64,000 nt of DNA from Acheta domesticus. Its lineage: Eukaryota; Arthropoda; Insecta; Orthoptera; Gryllidae. The stretch's first letter is position 1; every line of letters begins with the position of its first letter. The stretch lies in NCBI GenBank assembly GCA_031308135.1, contig JAHLJT010000631.1:159068921-159132920 (forward strand). The letters are read 5' to 3'. Shown piece by piece: positions 45,425 through 58,464 of the stretch. A model generated the notes under the pieces. The model did no database searches. It was not told where the DNA came from and worked only from the letters and a program-made list of their open reading frames with translations. The position numbers and the translations under genes are program-made.

Positions 45425-46560
45425 CTCCTGTCGTTATTTCGTCTCCTGTATTATTTCAGAAGTATACCTGTCCGTTGCGGCTCTCACACGCAACCAATCT
45501 TTGTAAATGAGATCTATAAAGAAAGAGATTTTCACGGAGACTTGACGAATGCACTTTGACTTTAAAAATATGAAGGATTTGTTTAAAAATACGCATCTAA
45601 ACATTCAAGTCAAATGCAACCCGCATCAGTTGCCAAATTGTCGTCAAATAACTCCTAAACCTAGCGTTTTAGAGCCTTAAAAACTAAAATTCTGAGGCCA
45701 AAGGCCTCAAAGTAACGTTTTTCACACCATAATCTATAAGATAAGACATTCCTCGACATTCAATTAAATTTTCAGTTCCGCGCTTCAACACTATCAAGCC
45801 CACCTCAATATTTCAGACCTTGATGCTGAGACCCGCTAGCCATTTTTGTGTCGACACGCTTAGAAGACTTAGATTCCTCAATCTTATATTTACCCTTTCT
45901 GTATACACCGTGGTTTGTGCAGTCGGATTAGGTTTATTTGCATAATCATTAATTCAAGATTTGCTCTCCAGCAAAAACTAGAAGTACCATTTTAGTTGCT
46001 TGATACCTATGAAGATTGTTTCCTTTGCGTGTAGTGAAACTATTCAATTAACGTTTTGCCATGGTCTGTAAGTGCTGTGTACTCAATTATGGAGGGATGT
46101 GGGTGAACAGTGAAGAGTGAAGACTGTGTTTGTGTTTTACCTGTACCAGTATTTTCGTTATCATTCGATGAAATTTTCAAGTCAGCGAGTTCAGAGACGT
46201 AGCTTTTCAAAAGTAAAAAAACAATATTTTTTGTGACTATTACGAAAAGCTAAAAACTAACTGTCAAAGAATATTGAATAATTACTTCAAATATCTTTAA
46301 GGAAGTGTTGTGAATTGTCCCAAGAAAGCTCTCCATGATACTGAATAAATCATTATTGAAAATTTCTTTAAACATCAACTACATTGCTTTTTCTTATTTG
46401 ATATTGTGTTAGTACATTGCAAGTTACCTTTATACATTTTTAAGCAAATAAACACGTTTAGTTAACAACTTTCCTCCTTAGAAAGGAAGAAGAAGTATTG
46501 GGATGAGTGTGGGGTTTAACATGCGAGAGTTCTCGCACGGTTACGCGGAGGTAGTAGGGG
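45425..46560 (+). repeat. Dispersed repeat family B, copy 1
   Basis: Aligns in order with the copy at 60.8-62.1 kb: GGCTCTCACACGCAACCAAT, ATGAAGGATTTGTTT, TCAAATGCAACCCGCA, AAATAACTCCTAAAC, CTGAGGCCAAAGGCCTCAAA, CTAACTGTCAAAGAA, GTTTAGTTAACAACTTTCCT and GAGAGTTCTCGCACGGTTAC. No coding capacity seen; class unknown. Confidence 0.75.
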
Positions 46561-47124
46561 AAAACGTGTGCTACGGCACAATACAAAGAAGAAACCTTTT
46601 AAATTAGCTAAAGTAAAATAGCTTGAAATAATGAATAACAAAAATCAAAACGCGCTAACCTACAATACCTGAATAAATTTAAAATAATGGAAAGAATAGC
46701 GCAAGCCACTCGACAACCACAAACGATCTCAGCCGAAATGCACGATTTAAATGTTGGCGGTATCTGGAAGTATGTATATCAACGCCCAGCTGCAAACTCA
46801 TATTGTAAATAATATAGCGTTTGATGTTAAACTCAAGGTGTCGGTTCGTTAAGATAATGGAAACACCGCTTGAGCAACATTCCCATGTACCGAAGTGAAG
46901 TCTATGCCCAATTGTTTCTAGTGGTAACAAAGGTGAAAATATTAGTTTGATTATTTTTTGGCTCGCAATTGCTTTTTTTGAGATTCGTAACAACGCAGAA
47001 AATTATCCAATGCATTTTAGTATATACATACATTTTCAATTTCCGCACCCTAGCAAGCTGGTACCCTGACTCTCTAAAGCCTCCTCTGTTCCTCTTAACA
47101 AATCAAGGAAAGTTAAATAATATT
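46561..47124. other. Gene-free stretch between two family B copies
   Basis: AT-rich. A block at 46790-46850 loosely resembles 47670-47740 (CATATTGTAA ... GTTTGATGTT), suggesting more of the same repeat landscape. Confidence 0.4.
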
Positions 47125-47560
47125 GCAAAGAATAGGGTTGAACTAGCCCGATCCAGTATTTCGCACTACTTTACTAGGCTTTCTCAAGAGCAAAAACCTT
47201 ATCTAGTGTTTTTGTGACCACGAAAGAAAGCAAAAAGCTAACTCTCAAGGAAGACTGAATAATTTCTTGAATTTTTTTTAAAGAAGTATGAATTGTTCCA
47301 AGAACATCTCTCTGGAAAGCTGAAGAAACCTTTATTGAAAATTTGTTTCCAACATCAATTGCATTGTTATTTTTGTTTAATATTCTGTAAATACATTAGA
47401 ATTAAGTACAAAACTACATTCTAAGTTACATTTATACATTTTTTAAACAAACATGTTCCATTAACAACTTTCCTTCTTAATGAAAAAGATAGACAAATGG
47501 ATAGGGAAGGGTGGGGTTTACTATGCGAGAGTTTTCTCACGGGTACGCTAGTCTATAAAA
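47125..47560 (+). repeat. Dispersed repeat family B, copy 2 (3' part)
   Basis: Contains AAAGAATAGGGTTGAACTAG, GCTAACTCTCAAGGAAGA, AATTGTTCCAAGAACATCTC, TTGAAAATTTGTTTCCAACA and GAGAGTTTTCTCACGGGTAC in the order of copies 1 and 3. Same orientation as both. Confidence 0.75.
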
Positions 47561-48845
47561 TAAACCGACTCTCATATCTTACTCAATTTAATCTCAAAAA
47601 TCTAATTATTTCTCTTCGTTAATAAACGCTTGAGCCATGCTATAATGTTTACCATTCCCTCTCTCAGTTCGAGGACTACATATTGTAACGCACTTCAGTT
47701 TAGGAGCTGGCCGTTTGATGTTGTGTTCCTGAATGGAGCTGTTATTATTTTGAATCCAATCAGTTCCACCAATGAAACGTTGCAGAATACTCTCACGAAT
47801 CCAACTAGTAGTGTATATTCTGCTAGAAATACATTGGATACCTAAAGGTCGTATTTTCTGTTGAAGAAAGGCGGCATGAATGCAGATATGCAAACAACGG
47901 ATTTTAAAAATAATTTCATATCTGCTAGTTGCAACAGGTATGTTTTGGGTTTCTCGCTTCTCTTCCAATTTAAATAGTTGTTTCAAGCGTTGCAAAAGTG
48001 ACTCTTGGTGCTGTAATTTTGCGCTAGCGAACTTTGGTTACCACATTCACACGAACACTGGAGCTGAACCAACAAAAATGTAATAGCAAAACCAAATAAG
48101 CAGACAAAAATGTTTTCATATTTGATGAGGAAGGAAATGTGCATTTTATGTGAAACGAAAATACGAGAAATTTTAATGAGGCAAGGAGACATTATACTCT
48201 CGCTAGAATTAAAACACAAATACACAATAAATGGTAAGTATGCATTAGGCGTTCGAACTGTAGTAATGAAATTTCAGTGTAAAAGTGCAACATAGAACTG
48301 ACTGGAGTGAGCATTAAAATGTAATTCTCATCAAAAATAAAATACATAGCTAATGCTGCCAGGATTCCGTGACTATCCCCTAGAGTCATTCTGAGTTGCA
48401 CTGAAGATTAATATTTTTAACGTCAGAACGTTACATTTATTTATTTTCATTATTACATCTGATGTTAAATTAAACATGTATCTTCAGATCGAAAATAAAT
48501 GTAATTTACACCAAACAACCATTATTGCAAGAATATAGCACTCGATATGGAAGGAATATTTAGTTAGTAGTTGTATTTAGTAGTCTCAGTAAACCTCTTT
48601 CGTGACAAAATAGTCACGGGACTAAAATAATATTGTTCAAGTACCGCAGGAACTAATAACCATCACTTGGTTAAAGGAACGTGTTCATCTTTTTTCAGAA
48701 ACTTCGCCTTCTTTCTTCACTTTTAAGAACACATCATTAGCATGCCTTCCTTTCTAAACTTCATTCTCGCGCCGCGGAACCTTTGTCGCGTCTCTTAAAA
48801 GTGGCGATTGTCTTCGCGACTGTGGATCCACGCGGACCGTATAAA
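47561..48845. other. Gene-free stretch
   Basis: AT-rich. A 129-codon minus-strand open frame (47606-47995) resembles no family I know and lies in repeat-like sequence, so it is not called. Confidence 0.4.
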
Positions 48846-48930
48846 CGATTAATCATCTTTAATAACCCACGCTGGACTCGAACCAGGACCCTAGGCGTCA
48901 GCTGGCACCTCCTGAGCAGTTCCGGTGCCA
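48846..48930 (-). mobile_element. tRNA-like SINE head (family F) or tRNA pseudogene
   Basis: Minus strand GGAACTGCTCAGGAGGTGCC and B-box GGTTCGAGTCC within a well-paired T-arm (CTGG-TTCGAGT-CCAG). D, anticodon and acceptor stems do not form, so it is not a working tRNA. Confidence 0.5.
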
Positions 48931-49743
48931 AAAGGCTCGCCGGCGCGCGTTTGGAGCTGCGCCACGACGCATGAATAAGTGCCCCGCCCACCTCTTCCCC
49001 GCTCCGCCCGCCCCGCCCCGCCCCGCCCGCCCCGCTCCGCTCCCTTCCGTCTGCCCGCCCCGCGCCCTCTGAACGACGCACCTCCGCCGCCTCCCGCCGT
49101 ATTGCATCCCGAAGAATAGCGTCCTCCCATTATTTACAAACAATTTGCGGACCGCTCCCCGAATTGGCGGAGCTAAGTGTCCCGCCGCTCTGACCCCGCC
49201 GTCGCCGGCCCACCCTCGCCAGCCCTCGCCACCGCCTCGCCGCCGCCCCTCATTGCTTCCTGCGTATGAAGAAGGGCTGCAATTACGTAACCTGAATTCT
49301 TTTATTTTTTCCTCGGAGACTTTCCAAGTCTTCTGGCTGGTTCTAGAAGATTAGATTGTATGAAAGTGGATGCATAAGAATTCAAGAAGTTGATATAGCC
49401 TACGAGAGAAGGAGATATTCTAGAAATTGCGAGTTCGTTAGTTAATATTTCTCAAAATAGCGTATTTCAGTAAAACATTTCTTGTAGTAAACAGTACGAA
49501 CAAACATTAATTTCTCTAAATCGTAACGAGAATAATAATTCACACATTGACAATTAAATGTTTATTAAATATTTTTGTAACGGAAAATTTTCACTGCATT
49601 ATTTCAAGATTTGTTTTATTATAAAATTTATTGAACATAAGTTGTAAAATTTATTTTATGAGGGATCTACTCTAAATATATTTTTTCAATTTATATTTCA
49701 TCAATTTTAACGTTTTCTTTTCAGAGGTATTATTTGTGTACGA
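48931..49743. other. GC island then AT-rich sequence up to the gap
   Basis: 48960-49260 is CCGCC-rich on the plus strand; open frames there are compositional. AT-rich from 49300. Confidence 0.5.
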
Positions 49744-50743
49744 NNNNNNNNNNNNNNNNNNNNNNNNNNNNNNNNNNNNNNNNNNNNNNNNNNNNNNNNN
49801 NNNNNNNNNNNNNNNNNNNNNNNNNNNNNNNNNNNNNNNNNNNNNNNNNNNNNNNNNNNNNNNNNNNNNNNNNNNNNNNNNNNNNNNNNNNNNNNNNNNN
49901 NNNNNNNNNNNNNNNNNNNNNNNNNNNNNNNNNNNNNNNNNNNNNNNNNNNNNNNNNNNNNNNNNNNNNNNNNNNNNNNNNNNNNNNNNNNNNNNNNNNN
50001 NNNNNNNNNNNNNNNNNNNNNNNNNNNNNNNNNNNNNNNNNNNNNNNNNNNNNNNNNNNNNNNNNNNNNNNNNNNNNNNNNNNNNNNNNNNNNNNNNNNN
50101 NNNNNNNNNNNNNNNNNNNNNNNNNNNNNNNNNNNNNNNNNNNNNNNNNNNNNNNNNNNNNNNNNNNNNNNNNNNNNNNNNNNNNNNNNNNNNNNNNNNN
50201 NNNNNNNNNNNNNNNNNNNNNNNNNNNNNNNNNNNNNNNNNNNNNNNNNNNNNNNNNNNNNNNNNNNNNNNNNNNNNNNNNNNNNNNNNNNNNNNNNNNN
50301 NNNNNNNNNNNNNNNNNNNNNNNNNNNNNNNNNNNNNNNNNNNNNNNNNNNNNNNNNNNNNNNNNNNNNNNNNNNNNNNNNNNNNNNNNNNNNNNNNNNN
50401 NNNNNNNNNNNNNNNNNNNNNNNNNNNNNNNNNNNNNNNNNNNNNNNNNNNNNNNNNNNNNNNNNNNNNNNNNNNNNNNNNNNNNNNNNNNNNNNNNNNN
50501 NNNNNNNNNNNNNNNNNNNNNNNNNNNNNNNNNNNNNNNNNNNNNNNNNNNNNNNNNNNNNNNNNNNNNNNNNNNNNNNNNNNNNNNNNNNNNNNNNNNN
50601 NNNNNNNNNNNNNNNNNNNNNNNNNNNNNNNNNNNNNNNNNNNNNNNNNNNNNNNNNNNNNNNNNNNNNNNNNNNNNNNNNNNNNNNNNNNNNNNNNNNN
50701 NNNNNNNNNNNNNNNNNNNNNNNNNNNNNNNNNNNNNNNNNNN
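49744..50743. other. Assembly gap (1000 N)
   Basis: Exactly 1000 N, a placeholder length. Real size unknown. Open frames crossing it are meaningless. Confidence 0.99.
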
Positions 50744-51387
50744 AAAATCGTGGCTGTAATCATGTCCTGTTCCAAATTTATTAGATTTGGGCGCCAGAAA
50801 CAGGTTACATGAATTACTACCAAAGTTTTTCTATCTGTTCTAACAAAATTATATAAAAATCCAGGCTAGCTTGGGTCGATGGGTCCGGATACAAATACTC
50901 GCTATCGCCTCGATAGCCGATTACATGATCTGCCAACTATACAGTATGGCGTGGAATCTGAAATGTAATAATTATGCTTTCAACTAATTAAAAATTATGA
51001 TTGACAAATGAAAAAACTCTTTCTTTTCCAAGAACAAAATTCAACAATTATTTAACTTTTAAATTAAAACAATTAATTAGATGGTCATGACCCCTTTTGA
51101 ATAAATTGTCTCTTTTATACTGCAGTATTTTTTTTTACCGTTTTTTGCATGCCAACGCTCCGTAGTCGCTTCTCACTTGGCCGTTGTTAATTCCAAGTTC
51201 CGCTTCTCTCTTCCGGTCTTGCGCCGCCGCTGACACGTCCAGTCCACACTGCCTAAACTATCTGTTAGTCTTGTCCGACGCTCCCGGTTCCTAATCTCTC
51301 CCACCGGTTATGTAGACTATTGAAGTCCAACTGCAATGTCCGAAAATCTGAACAAGTCCTCCGAAAATCACTTCTGGTAAATTATTT

Positions 51388-51461
51388 CAAAGTCCGAAAA
51401 CAAACTATCACTTCTCTCACAAGACAAAGTCCGAAAACAAGCTATCACTTCTCTTACAAGA
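51388..51461. repeat. 37-bp direct repeat, two copies
   Basis: Two adjacent units beginning CAAAGTCCGAAAACAA (51388-51424, 51425-51461), differing at a few positions. Inside the candidate LTR. Confidence 0.85.
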
Positions 51462-51501
51462 AAAATACAAGTTTCACTTTCCCACTATATTGTCTACAGA
51501 C

Positions 51502-51609
51502 GATCTTTACGCTACGGCACCCAGAGTCAGAATGTTCGATCTACACTCCACGACACCCAGAGTCGGAATGCACGATCTTCACTCTACGACACCCCGAGTC
51601 AGAATGTTC
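51502..51609. repeat. 36-bp direct repeat, three copies
   Basis: Three units beginning GATCT and containing CACCC(A/C)GAGTC (51502-51537, 51538-51573, 51574-51609). The 36-bp period keeps a frame open (RHPESEC three times), but this looks incidental to the LTR. Confidence 0.9.
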
Positions 51610-51935
51610 TGTTTAATGCATTTTTAAACCCTTCATGGCTCGGTCGGCGTCCATCCTTCTATTATTTCAAAACACGGCGGCAACATTAGACTATCTGATC
51701 TTTTATAGCCAACCCGTGCGTCTCTTACAAATCCAAGTAGCCGCGACCTCAGACAGTCATTCGTTTTTGCACCAATTCCCTCTTAGGTTCTTCAGCCATC
51801 TAGCCGGCGTCCTGACGTCATCAGGGCCCGTGTATAGTTTGTTGACCTTGCCAACCTCTGCGCCGCCGTTGCTAAGGCCCATACCGCCATATTGAATCCC
51901 CATTTATCTACCCCATGTATAACTAACATCATTAA

Positions 51936-54900
51936 ATAAAACCTATCATATTCTGGTATATCACAATATATAATATATATAATATATATATATATAAATA
52001 TATATAATATATATATAATAGATATATATATAAAGCAGAAAATAAAGTTAATATGTATATTTTGTATTGATTCAAGTACAGTTTTTAAAAAAAATAAGAT
52101 CACTGACTGTTGTTTTTGCCTTTTTTCCTATTAATTTACATTACTACATGATGTACCAGTGCCTTTTGAAGACGTCTGAATACAATTTTATTAATTTAAT
52201 ATATATTATATGTTAATTTTATTTAGTGAAATGTTCATTTATTATTTTAAAATTACTATAATTATGATTAAATTATTTGAAATTTAAAGAGAATAATTTT
52301 TAAATTTATGAATTCTGAGTAACCAACTTTATCTTCAAATTCTTTTAGTTTTCAAACGAGTGAAAAATGAACCAGAGCGGCAGCCAACGTCGGCAAGAAA
52401 TTTACCCCGACGTCGTCAGCAACTGAATTATCCTCCCATTTGACCCGAGCGTTTTATTTTGATATAGTGGAAATTTGTAAATGCATCGTTCCATCAGCAG
52501 AGGAGGAATCTCGCTGACCATTTGTCCTATCGATTCGCTGCAACATCTCTCTCAGAATTAATCTCGCCCGGGATTTCCCTTTTTCCTGCGTTTCTTTCCG
52601 CAGGGCCCCGCGGCATCCAGTGCGTCGGAGACGGAGGGGCGGCGGAAGCGGAAAGGTTTATGGGGCTTCGGAATCTCCTGGCCTTCCGCCCCGCCCCTCC
52701 CCGGCCCTCTCTGCCCCGCCCAGCCCCGCCCCGCTCTACCTTGCCCGACCGGTCCCGCCCGCCCCGCCCCGCGCTCACACCCCATGCGCCATACTGCGGC
52801 AGAGTAATGTGAAAAAGGTAACGGGGTGAACCGGCGGGATGGACGAGTGTTGGCATAGCCCGTCGACGATGAGAAGGAAGAAGAGAAGACACATGGGGGA
52901 ATAGCGCAAACCATGGGAAAGAAAGATAAATATGGAGTGTGACAAAAAAGCAAATAAGTACCTTAGAAGAGTTTAGGGTGTTAGAAAATCCGTAAAGAGT
53001 AAATTAAACATGATAGAGTCAATTTCTATCTGACGAAAGGGGCTGGAATTTGTATATTACGAAATCTGACAAAGGAATCGAAGGAAAATAAGCCGTTAGA
53101 ATTGGAGTGAGAGGGGGCAGAAATAACGAGTTTAGAGAGAATTTGGAATAGCAGAATAAGGCAGCTATATGAAAAGCAGAAAATAAGGGTGCAATATGAC
53201 GATATTTAACAATAAGTTTAGATACAAAATAGTACGGACGTTAAGACAAAAACAAACTGCATCAGGGAAGAGGTTAATGAAGAAAGAATAACTGAGTCAG
53301 CGTAACGTGGGTAAAAAGAACGGTCGCGTGCTGAGAGACAGATGGGTTGCCGGCGAGAAGAAGCGGGGATGGATATATAGCGCCATGGAAAGAGGTGCTT
53401 AGGCAAGCAGGGGCTTGCTAAGCAGGGCGGGGGAGAGAAGAGGGGCGTGGAGATGCAGGTCGGGGCGGGAAGTAGAAGGAAGAGTAGGGAGCGTAAGGCA
53501 GCGTGAGTTGGGGAGCCCGCGGGGGGGGTGGCGGGGCGGGGCGAGCAAACCCCGCAGCCGCCCTGTGGGCTGGGATTTATGGAAGGCTTGGAACGGGCGT
53601 CTGGGGAGACATTCCGGGGACACCGAAGAGGCGTCTCTTCGTTAAAGATTCGATTCCGGCTGCAGTAGCTCCGACTTCCATCCCCGCCTTCTTCTTCTTC
53701 TCTCCCTCTGCCTCCCGATTTGCTCTCTCGCTCTCTACACGTACACATACACGTGTCTCGCTTCCTCGTACCCTGCCGCCTGGCTCAGGGGTGTGCAAAT
53801 GCGCTATCTTCTTACTCTTGCTTCTTCAGAAAATGTTTAGAAGCCTCCGTGTTCCCGACCCCATAAGCTTTAATTTTAATATTTCCTCAATTTTAATTTT
53901 CAATAGAAGAAGTAAAGATATACAATTTAGGAATCTCATTGTAGAACGTTAGATATACGTACATCGGTGAAAAGATTATTAAGCGGCACAGATGAAAAAT
54001 ATTTTTTTTACGTAATCAATAACTATTGGATCAAGATTTAGCTGTTTATAATACTTAAACGATTTATCACCAGGATTATCGTTTTCCCTTCAGAGCGGAT
54101 ATATTTATGCATTTTTCAATCATTACAAAAATTGAAGAACCACTTGTTCAACCCACATTTCTACTTAGGTACACACTTATACGGTGTAATGAATATCTAA
54201 ACCTATAGTTACACATTTATATCGTTTAATGAATATTAACTTGTCTTTACAAATGATACTTTACTTTTGGTTATGTATTTCTGTTATGTTTCCAAATATT
54301 AGAATATTCACATAAATAGTTCAACTTTAAATAAGTGAGGTTTTTATTTTAAACAAATCTGTTGTGAATTAAAATGTTATCTTTCTACCTTCTATGCAAT
54401 GCAATCATTACTATAAATTTGGGCATAAGATAATGTGTCATCATGAATCATTCTCTTAAAGTTTTCGAATTTTAATAGAATTAATCATTGTGATTCTTTT
54501 CTGAATTCTTTTCTGAATTATATTTTAAATCAGGAAAGTTTAAAGAATTATATGAATGCCATCTTTTCTGTGACAACATGCATGAACGTAGGCAATTGAG
54601 TAAAGTAAAATCCCATTATATACAATAATATCAAGAAGTGTGAATTTTTCAAGAAAAACACTGGCATTACATAAAAAATAAGACAACTAACGAAACATCA
54701 CCAATACCAATAGTGCAGATAGTGTTTGACGATTATTGAGTAATCTCTAGATGAATAGATATGATTTTATACCTATTGTCAGATGTATATTTTCCAATTA
54801 TAATGTATTCTGCAGCATAGCACATATTCTCTCGACATTCATTCTAAGCAGTTTCCCAATATAAATATATTTATATAGATGTTTGAGATAATAAATTTCC

Positions 54901-57900
54901 TAAATTGAATACAATTTTTTATGTGTACTTTTTTGTCCACATGGATTCATTTTATTTTACAAATATTGTGTAATAAGAAATGCTGAGTTCTAGGGTTAAA
55001 AACTTCTTCAGAAGGAGAATTTAAATAAAAATCTTCAGTCGTCTTTAGATCCAACTGTCTTAACGCATGTAACACTAAAATGGAAGTGTCAAGAATTATG
55101 CTATATCTTGAGGGTTTTCTTCTCATCAAAAAGTTACTAGGACACCATTACAAGACATGAATAAAATAGGCATATCCTCTCACGTAAAATAACTGATCAT
55201 TTAACGGACTATTTCGACGCAAATTTGACACCCTTAGTAAATCCCGCAGTTCAGGGATTCGTTCAAAGACACAACACTTCTGGAAATGACGTAGGTCGCG
55301 AGGTCTCCGCTTGGACACGCCTGCCCCCTCTTCCACCACCACCCCTTCCCTCAGCCTGGGCGGGCCGCCGCACGGCCTTCTCCCACCCGCGCCATCTCCG
55401 ACCCGCGCCAGATTTCGGCGACGACGGCCCGAAAATAAAAGAAGGCAGTGTGCGCCCCTTTCCCTTTTCCTTTCCTCTCGACCTCCTCGTGCTCTGCGCA
55501 TTCGCATTCCCTCTGTCTTCCTTGTGAGCGCCGGAGGAGGCTCGAACTCCGCCCCCGCAACTTGGAGGTTCGCAGCCGCGCTCGTGACGCATGTGAAATA
55601 AACTCGATAGCTACGGGGGGCAGACGGGGTGGCTGGATGATACAGGCATTTCATTCGCCTCGCCTAGTTTCACCTTCTGCGCGGTTCTCCAGTCTCTTGG
55701 TTGCTTTCAAAAGTGGATTCATTTGCCTTCTTGGTATGGTAAACTTTGGAAAAACAACAGACGAGTTAGGACGTCTCATCAAATCATTGTTGTCATATTA
55801 GCTTATTGCATTTTGCTGATTTTATTTACAAGTTGTTTCTATGGCGCGTCTTTCATAAATGCTGTCGAATGTTATAGCTCTTCGTAAACGTTTTAGTCAA
55901 ATTCTTAAATAAAACAAATTTCATTGCAATTACAAAGAAGCCAAACGTACTTCATTTGGTAAGTAAGATGCATTTGATGGTAACATAGCAAATCGTTTTC
56001 TTTTACTTATAGCATGTACTTGTGAAGTATCTTTCAAAAAATAATTCTATGAAGAATTGTCGGAAAACTTCATAAGGCATATGCAACGACATTTCTGACT
56101 GGTAAATGCGAACCAGGGTTAGTGGGACGAACATCACGTGCCTTTTGATCTTCAGAGAGATACCGGCAATGCAAATTTGCTGTAACCGAGCGTGATTAAT
56201 TCCCAGCTTTCTATAAGCGCAGAATAGAAGCCCCATGAGTCAGTGGGCATTGGGCGAACGTTCCGTCATTTCGGACGCACGTAGTTGCTTTAATAAGCGT
56301 AATAATCATTCCTGTTTACTGAAGATTAGCGTGAGTAGACCTGCCGCTTCCGAACAGCCGTTATAAATAGGCAATGAGCGTTGTTGTAAACGATAACGCA
56401 GAGGCCACATAACCAGAATGCTTAATTTAAGGGTCATATAACAAATGATGACTTGCACATGATCCTCTGATACAGAGCGTCTGCCTTCAACGCAGGGAAT
56501 GCCAATTAACTTTCATTACGGGGTCTGTTAATCAAGTGATGTGCTCCGGCATGCAACGCGACTGCGTCTGCGCTTGAGTACCGATAATTCGTTTATCTAC
56601 CAATTAACTGTGTTTTTCCTCTCACCGGAAAAAAAACTGGTTTTGGGGCGAAAATACATTTTCAGGCTACGTTTGGTGAAATTGAAACCACTTCGTACAG
56701 TTCCAACCTGATGTACCAGCGCGCGATATTTGCAAGGGGATTATGCGTAGATATACGTTTTGAATTAACGAAGCATGGACGGAAACTTTTACCGAAAATG
56801 GAGAAAAAAACTAAAACCAGAAATCGAGAAAGAACGACGGTCTAGCGGTCGCATAGCGATGGCGCGCGACCTCCACCAAAATCTCGCTGACAGTAAATTC
56901 GGAGTTCGGAAAAGTTTACGGCGGCAAGGCCGGCTTTTGTGCGAGTATATCCTGTGTTGTAATAAAACTAATAAACGCGGTTGATAAACGAGCGAGATGC
57001 GGTCGGCGGAGGCGGAACCGCTGCCGCGGCACTGCCTGGCCCCCCCGCCCCGCCCCCGCCGCCGCCGCCGCTGCCAACGCAGCCGCCTTATCTGCAGCGA
57101 GCGCGCCGCGCGCGGCGTGTACACCACAATCAGGGCGGGGAGCCCGAACGGAAGAGCGAGGAGGCGGGCGGAGCAGCGCGGCCGTGGCCAAAACACGATA
57201 AGGAGGGCAAGTGGAAACAAGCGCGTACGGAAGCGCAGGAAATGTAAGGAGATTGAAGGAGGGGAGCAGAACATACGATACGCAAAGGGAACAGGAGAAT
57301 GAAGTCAGAGGGAGTTGCTTTCAGCCAAATAGGTTTCATGATATACGTCTACAAACCGAAATTGTTCTAACTTTTGGAGCAAACAGTGGTTTTGCGGTGA
57401 AGAAGGTAAAAGGAAGAAATGAGAAATCAATTCTGGATTTTGTGAGAAGTAAGAAAGACTGAAGGGGAGGGGAATAGTTAAAGGAAAGAAATAAAAGATG
57501 GAATGCCAATGAACGAGGAAAATCATGAAATGGAGGAACAATAATGGCGGACACAAAAAAGGAGAGAAGTTGTGGGGGAAATTTAAATGGTTGAGTGAGT
57601 GTTGCAGGAGGAAATCCGAGAAGAGGACGGCGCAGGAGGGGCACGCGGGTGGACGGGGCGCGCGCCGGGAAGGGCCATGAGGGAGGGCCCGCGCCGAGGA
57701 GGTCGGGGCCGAGAGGGATGTTTCGCAGCGGAGGAAGGCCCGCCCCGCGCGGCGCAGTCCGGGGGTGGTGGCGGGGGCGGGGACGGGGGGCGGGAGCCGC
57801 CGAGCGGCAGCGGCACAGAGGGCGCGCGGGCGGCAGCGAGCCGTGATTAAGTGCAGCACAGGACCGCCAGGGTGCTAAGTCACCCTGCACCCTCCCCTGG

Positions 57901-58317
57901 CGCCCCCCACCGCCCCCCGCGCACCCGCTCGGCAGCTCCACGCCCCGCTCACCCCGCAACACCGCGCAACCAGGTCATCTGATAGCGCGCTCAGACCCCC
58001 TCCCCCAACTGCGTCGCCCCTGCAGGAGGTTCCCCGCGCGAAACCAGCCCGCTTCGGAGGCAACGCTCTGGGAATGGAACTCTCTGCAAGGCCGTAATGC
58101 GACTTTCGTCTTAGGCACCAACAGCTAATCTTTGACAGGTAGAGACTATACAGTTACCCTAATTTTAACCCTTGTGTCCTATACAGTCTACTCCCAACTT
58201 ATCAGAGTTTTACTTAGTTTTGGAGATATGTGAGCGTGGCTATCACCAAAAAATGCAGGTCTGACAAAACTAAAAGCATTATTGTAGAAAATAATGAAAG
58301 CAAATGTTGCTCTAGTA
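51936..58317. other. Long gene-free stretch with GC and purine-rich islands
   Basis: TA-rich simple sequence at 51960-52035. GC island 52600-52800 followed by a purine-rich block to about 53560; GC islands at 55310-55620, 57000-57240 and 57600-58080, with a purine-rich block between the last two. 56230-56640 is balanced, non-repetitive sequence that could be regulatory. No gene, tRNA or intact element recognised. Confidence 0.5.
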
Positions 58318-58464
58318 CAGTAGTGTCAAGGTCTTCTACAGGTGGCAGTAGCACGTGTACTCCGTAGCATGCCACGAGCTACTCTGCGCAACTAGCGTCG
58401 GGAAAGGAAACTATTATTAACAGCGCCGTTTTACAATAGGGATGGCGTTGTCTCCAGTGGAGGG

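Larger units (their letters stand above)
50787..51935 (-). mobile_element. Candidate LTR with primer-binding site, interior in the gap
   Basis: On the minus strand the sequence TGGCGCCCAA (50796-50787) matches the usual primer-binding site for a lysine-tRNA primer, as in many insect LTR retrotransposons. The interior would then run into the gap. Upstream on the same strand, TATAAAAG (about 51707-51700) fits an LTR promoter, and 36- and 37-bp tandem repeats lie between. The outer boundary (about 51935) is a guess from a TG start. No second LTR or gag/pol is visible, so this rests on the binding site and the promoter. Confidence 0.45.

Noticed and set aside
47606..47995. 129-codon minus-strand open frame.
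   Set aside because: No family resemblance; sits among family B-like repeat sequence. A protein search could reopen it.
48846..48930. Possible tRNA gene on the minus strand.
   Set aside because: Only the T-arm folds; treated as a SINE head or pseudogene.
49672..50823. Long open frames on both strands.
   Set aside because: They cross the 1000-N gap.
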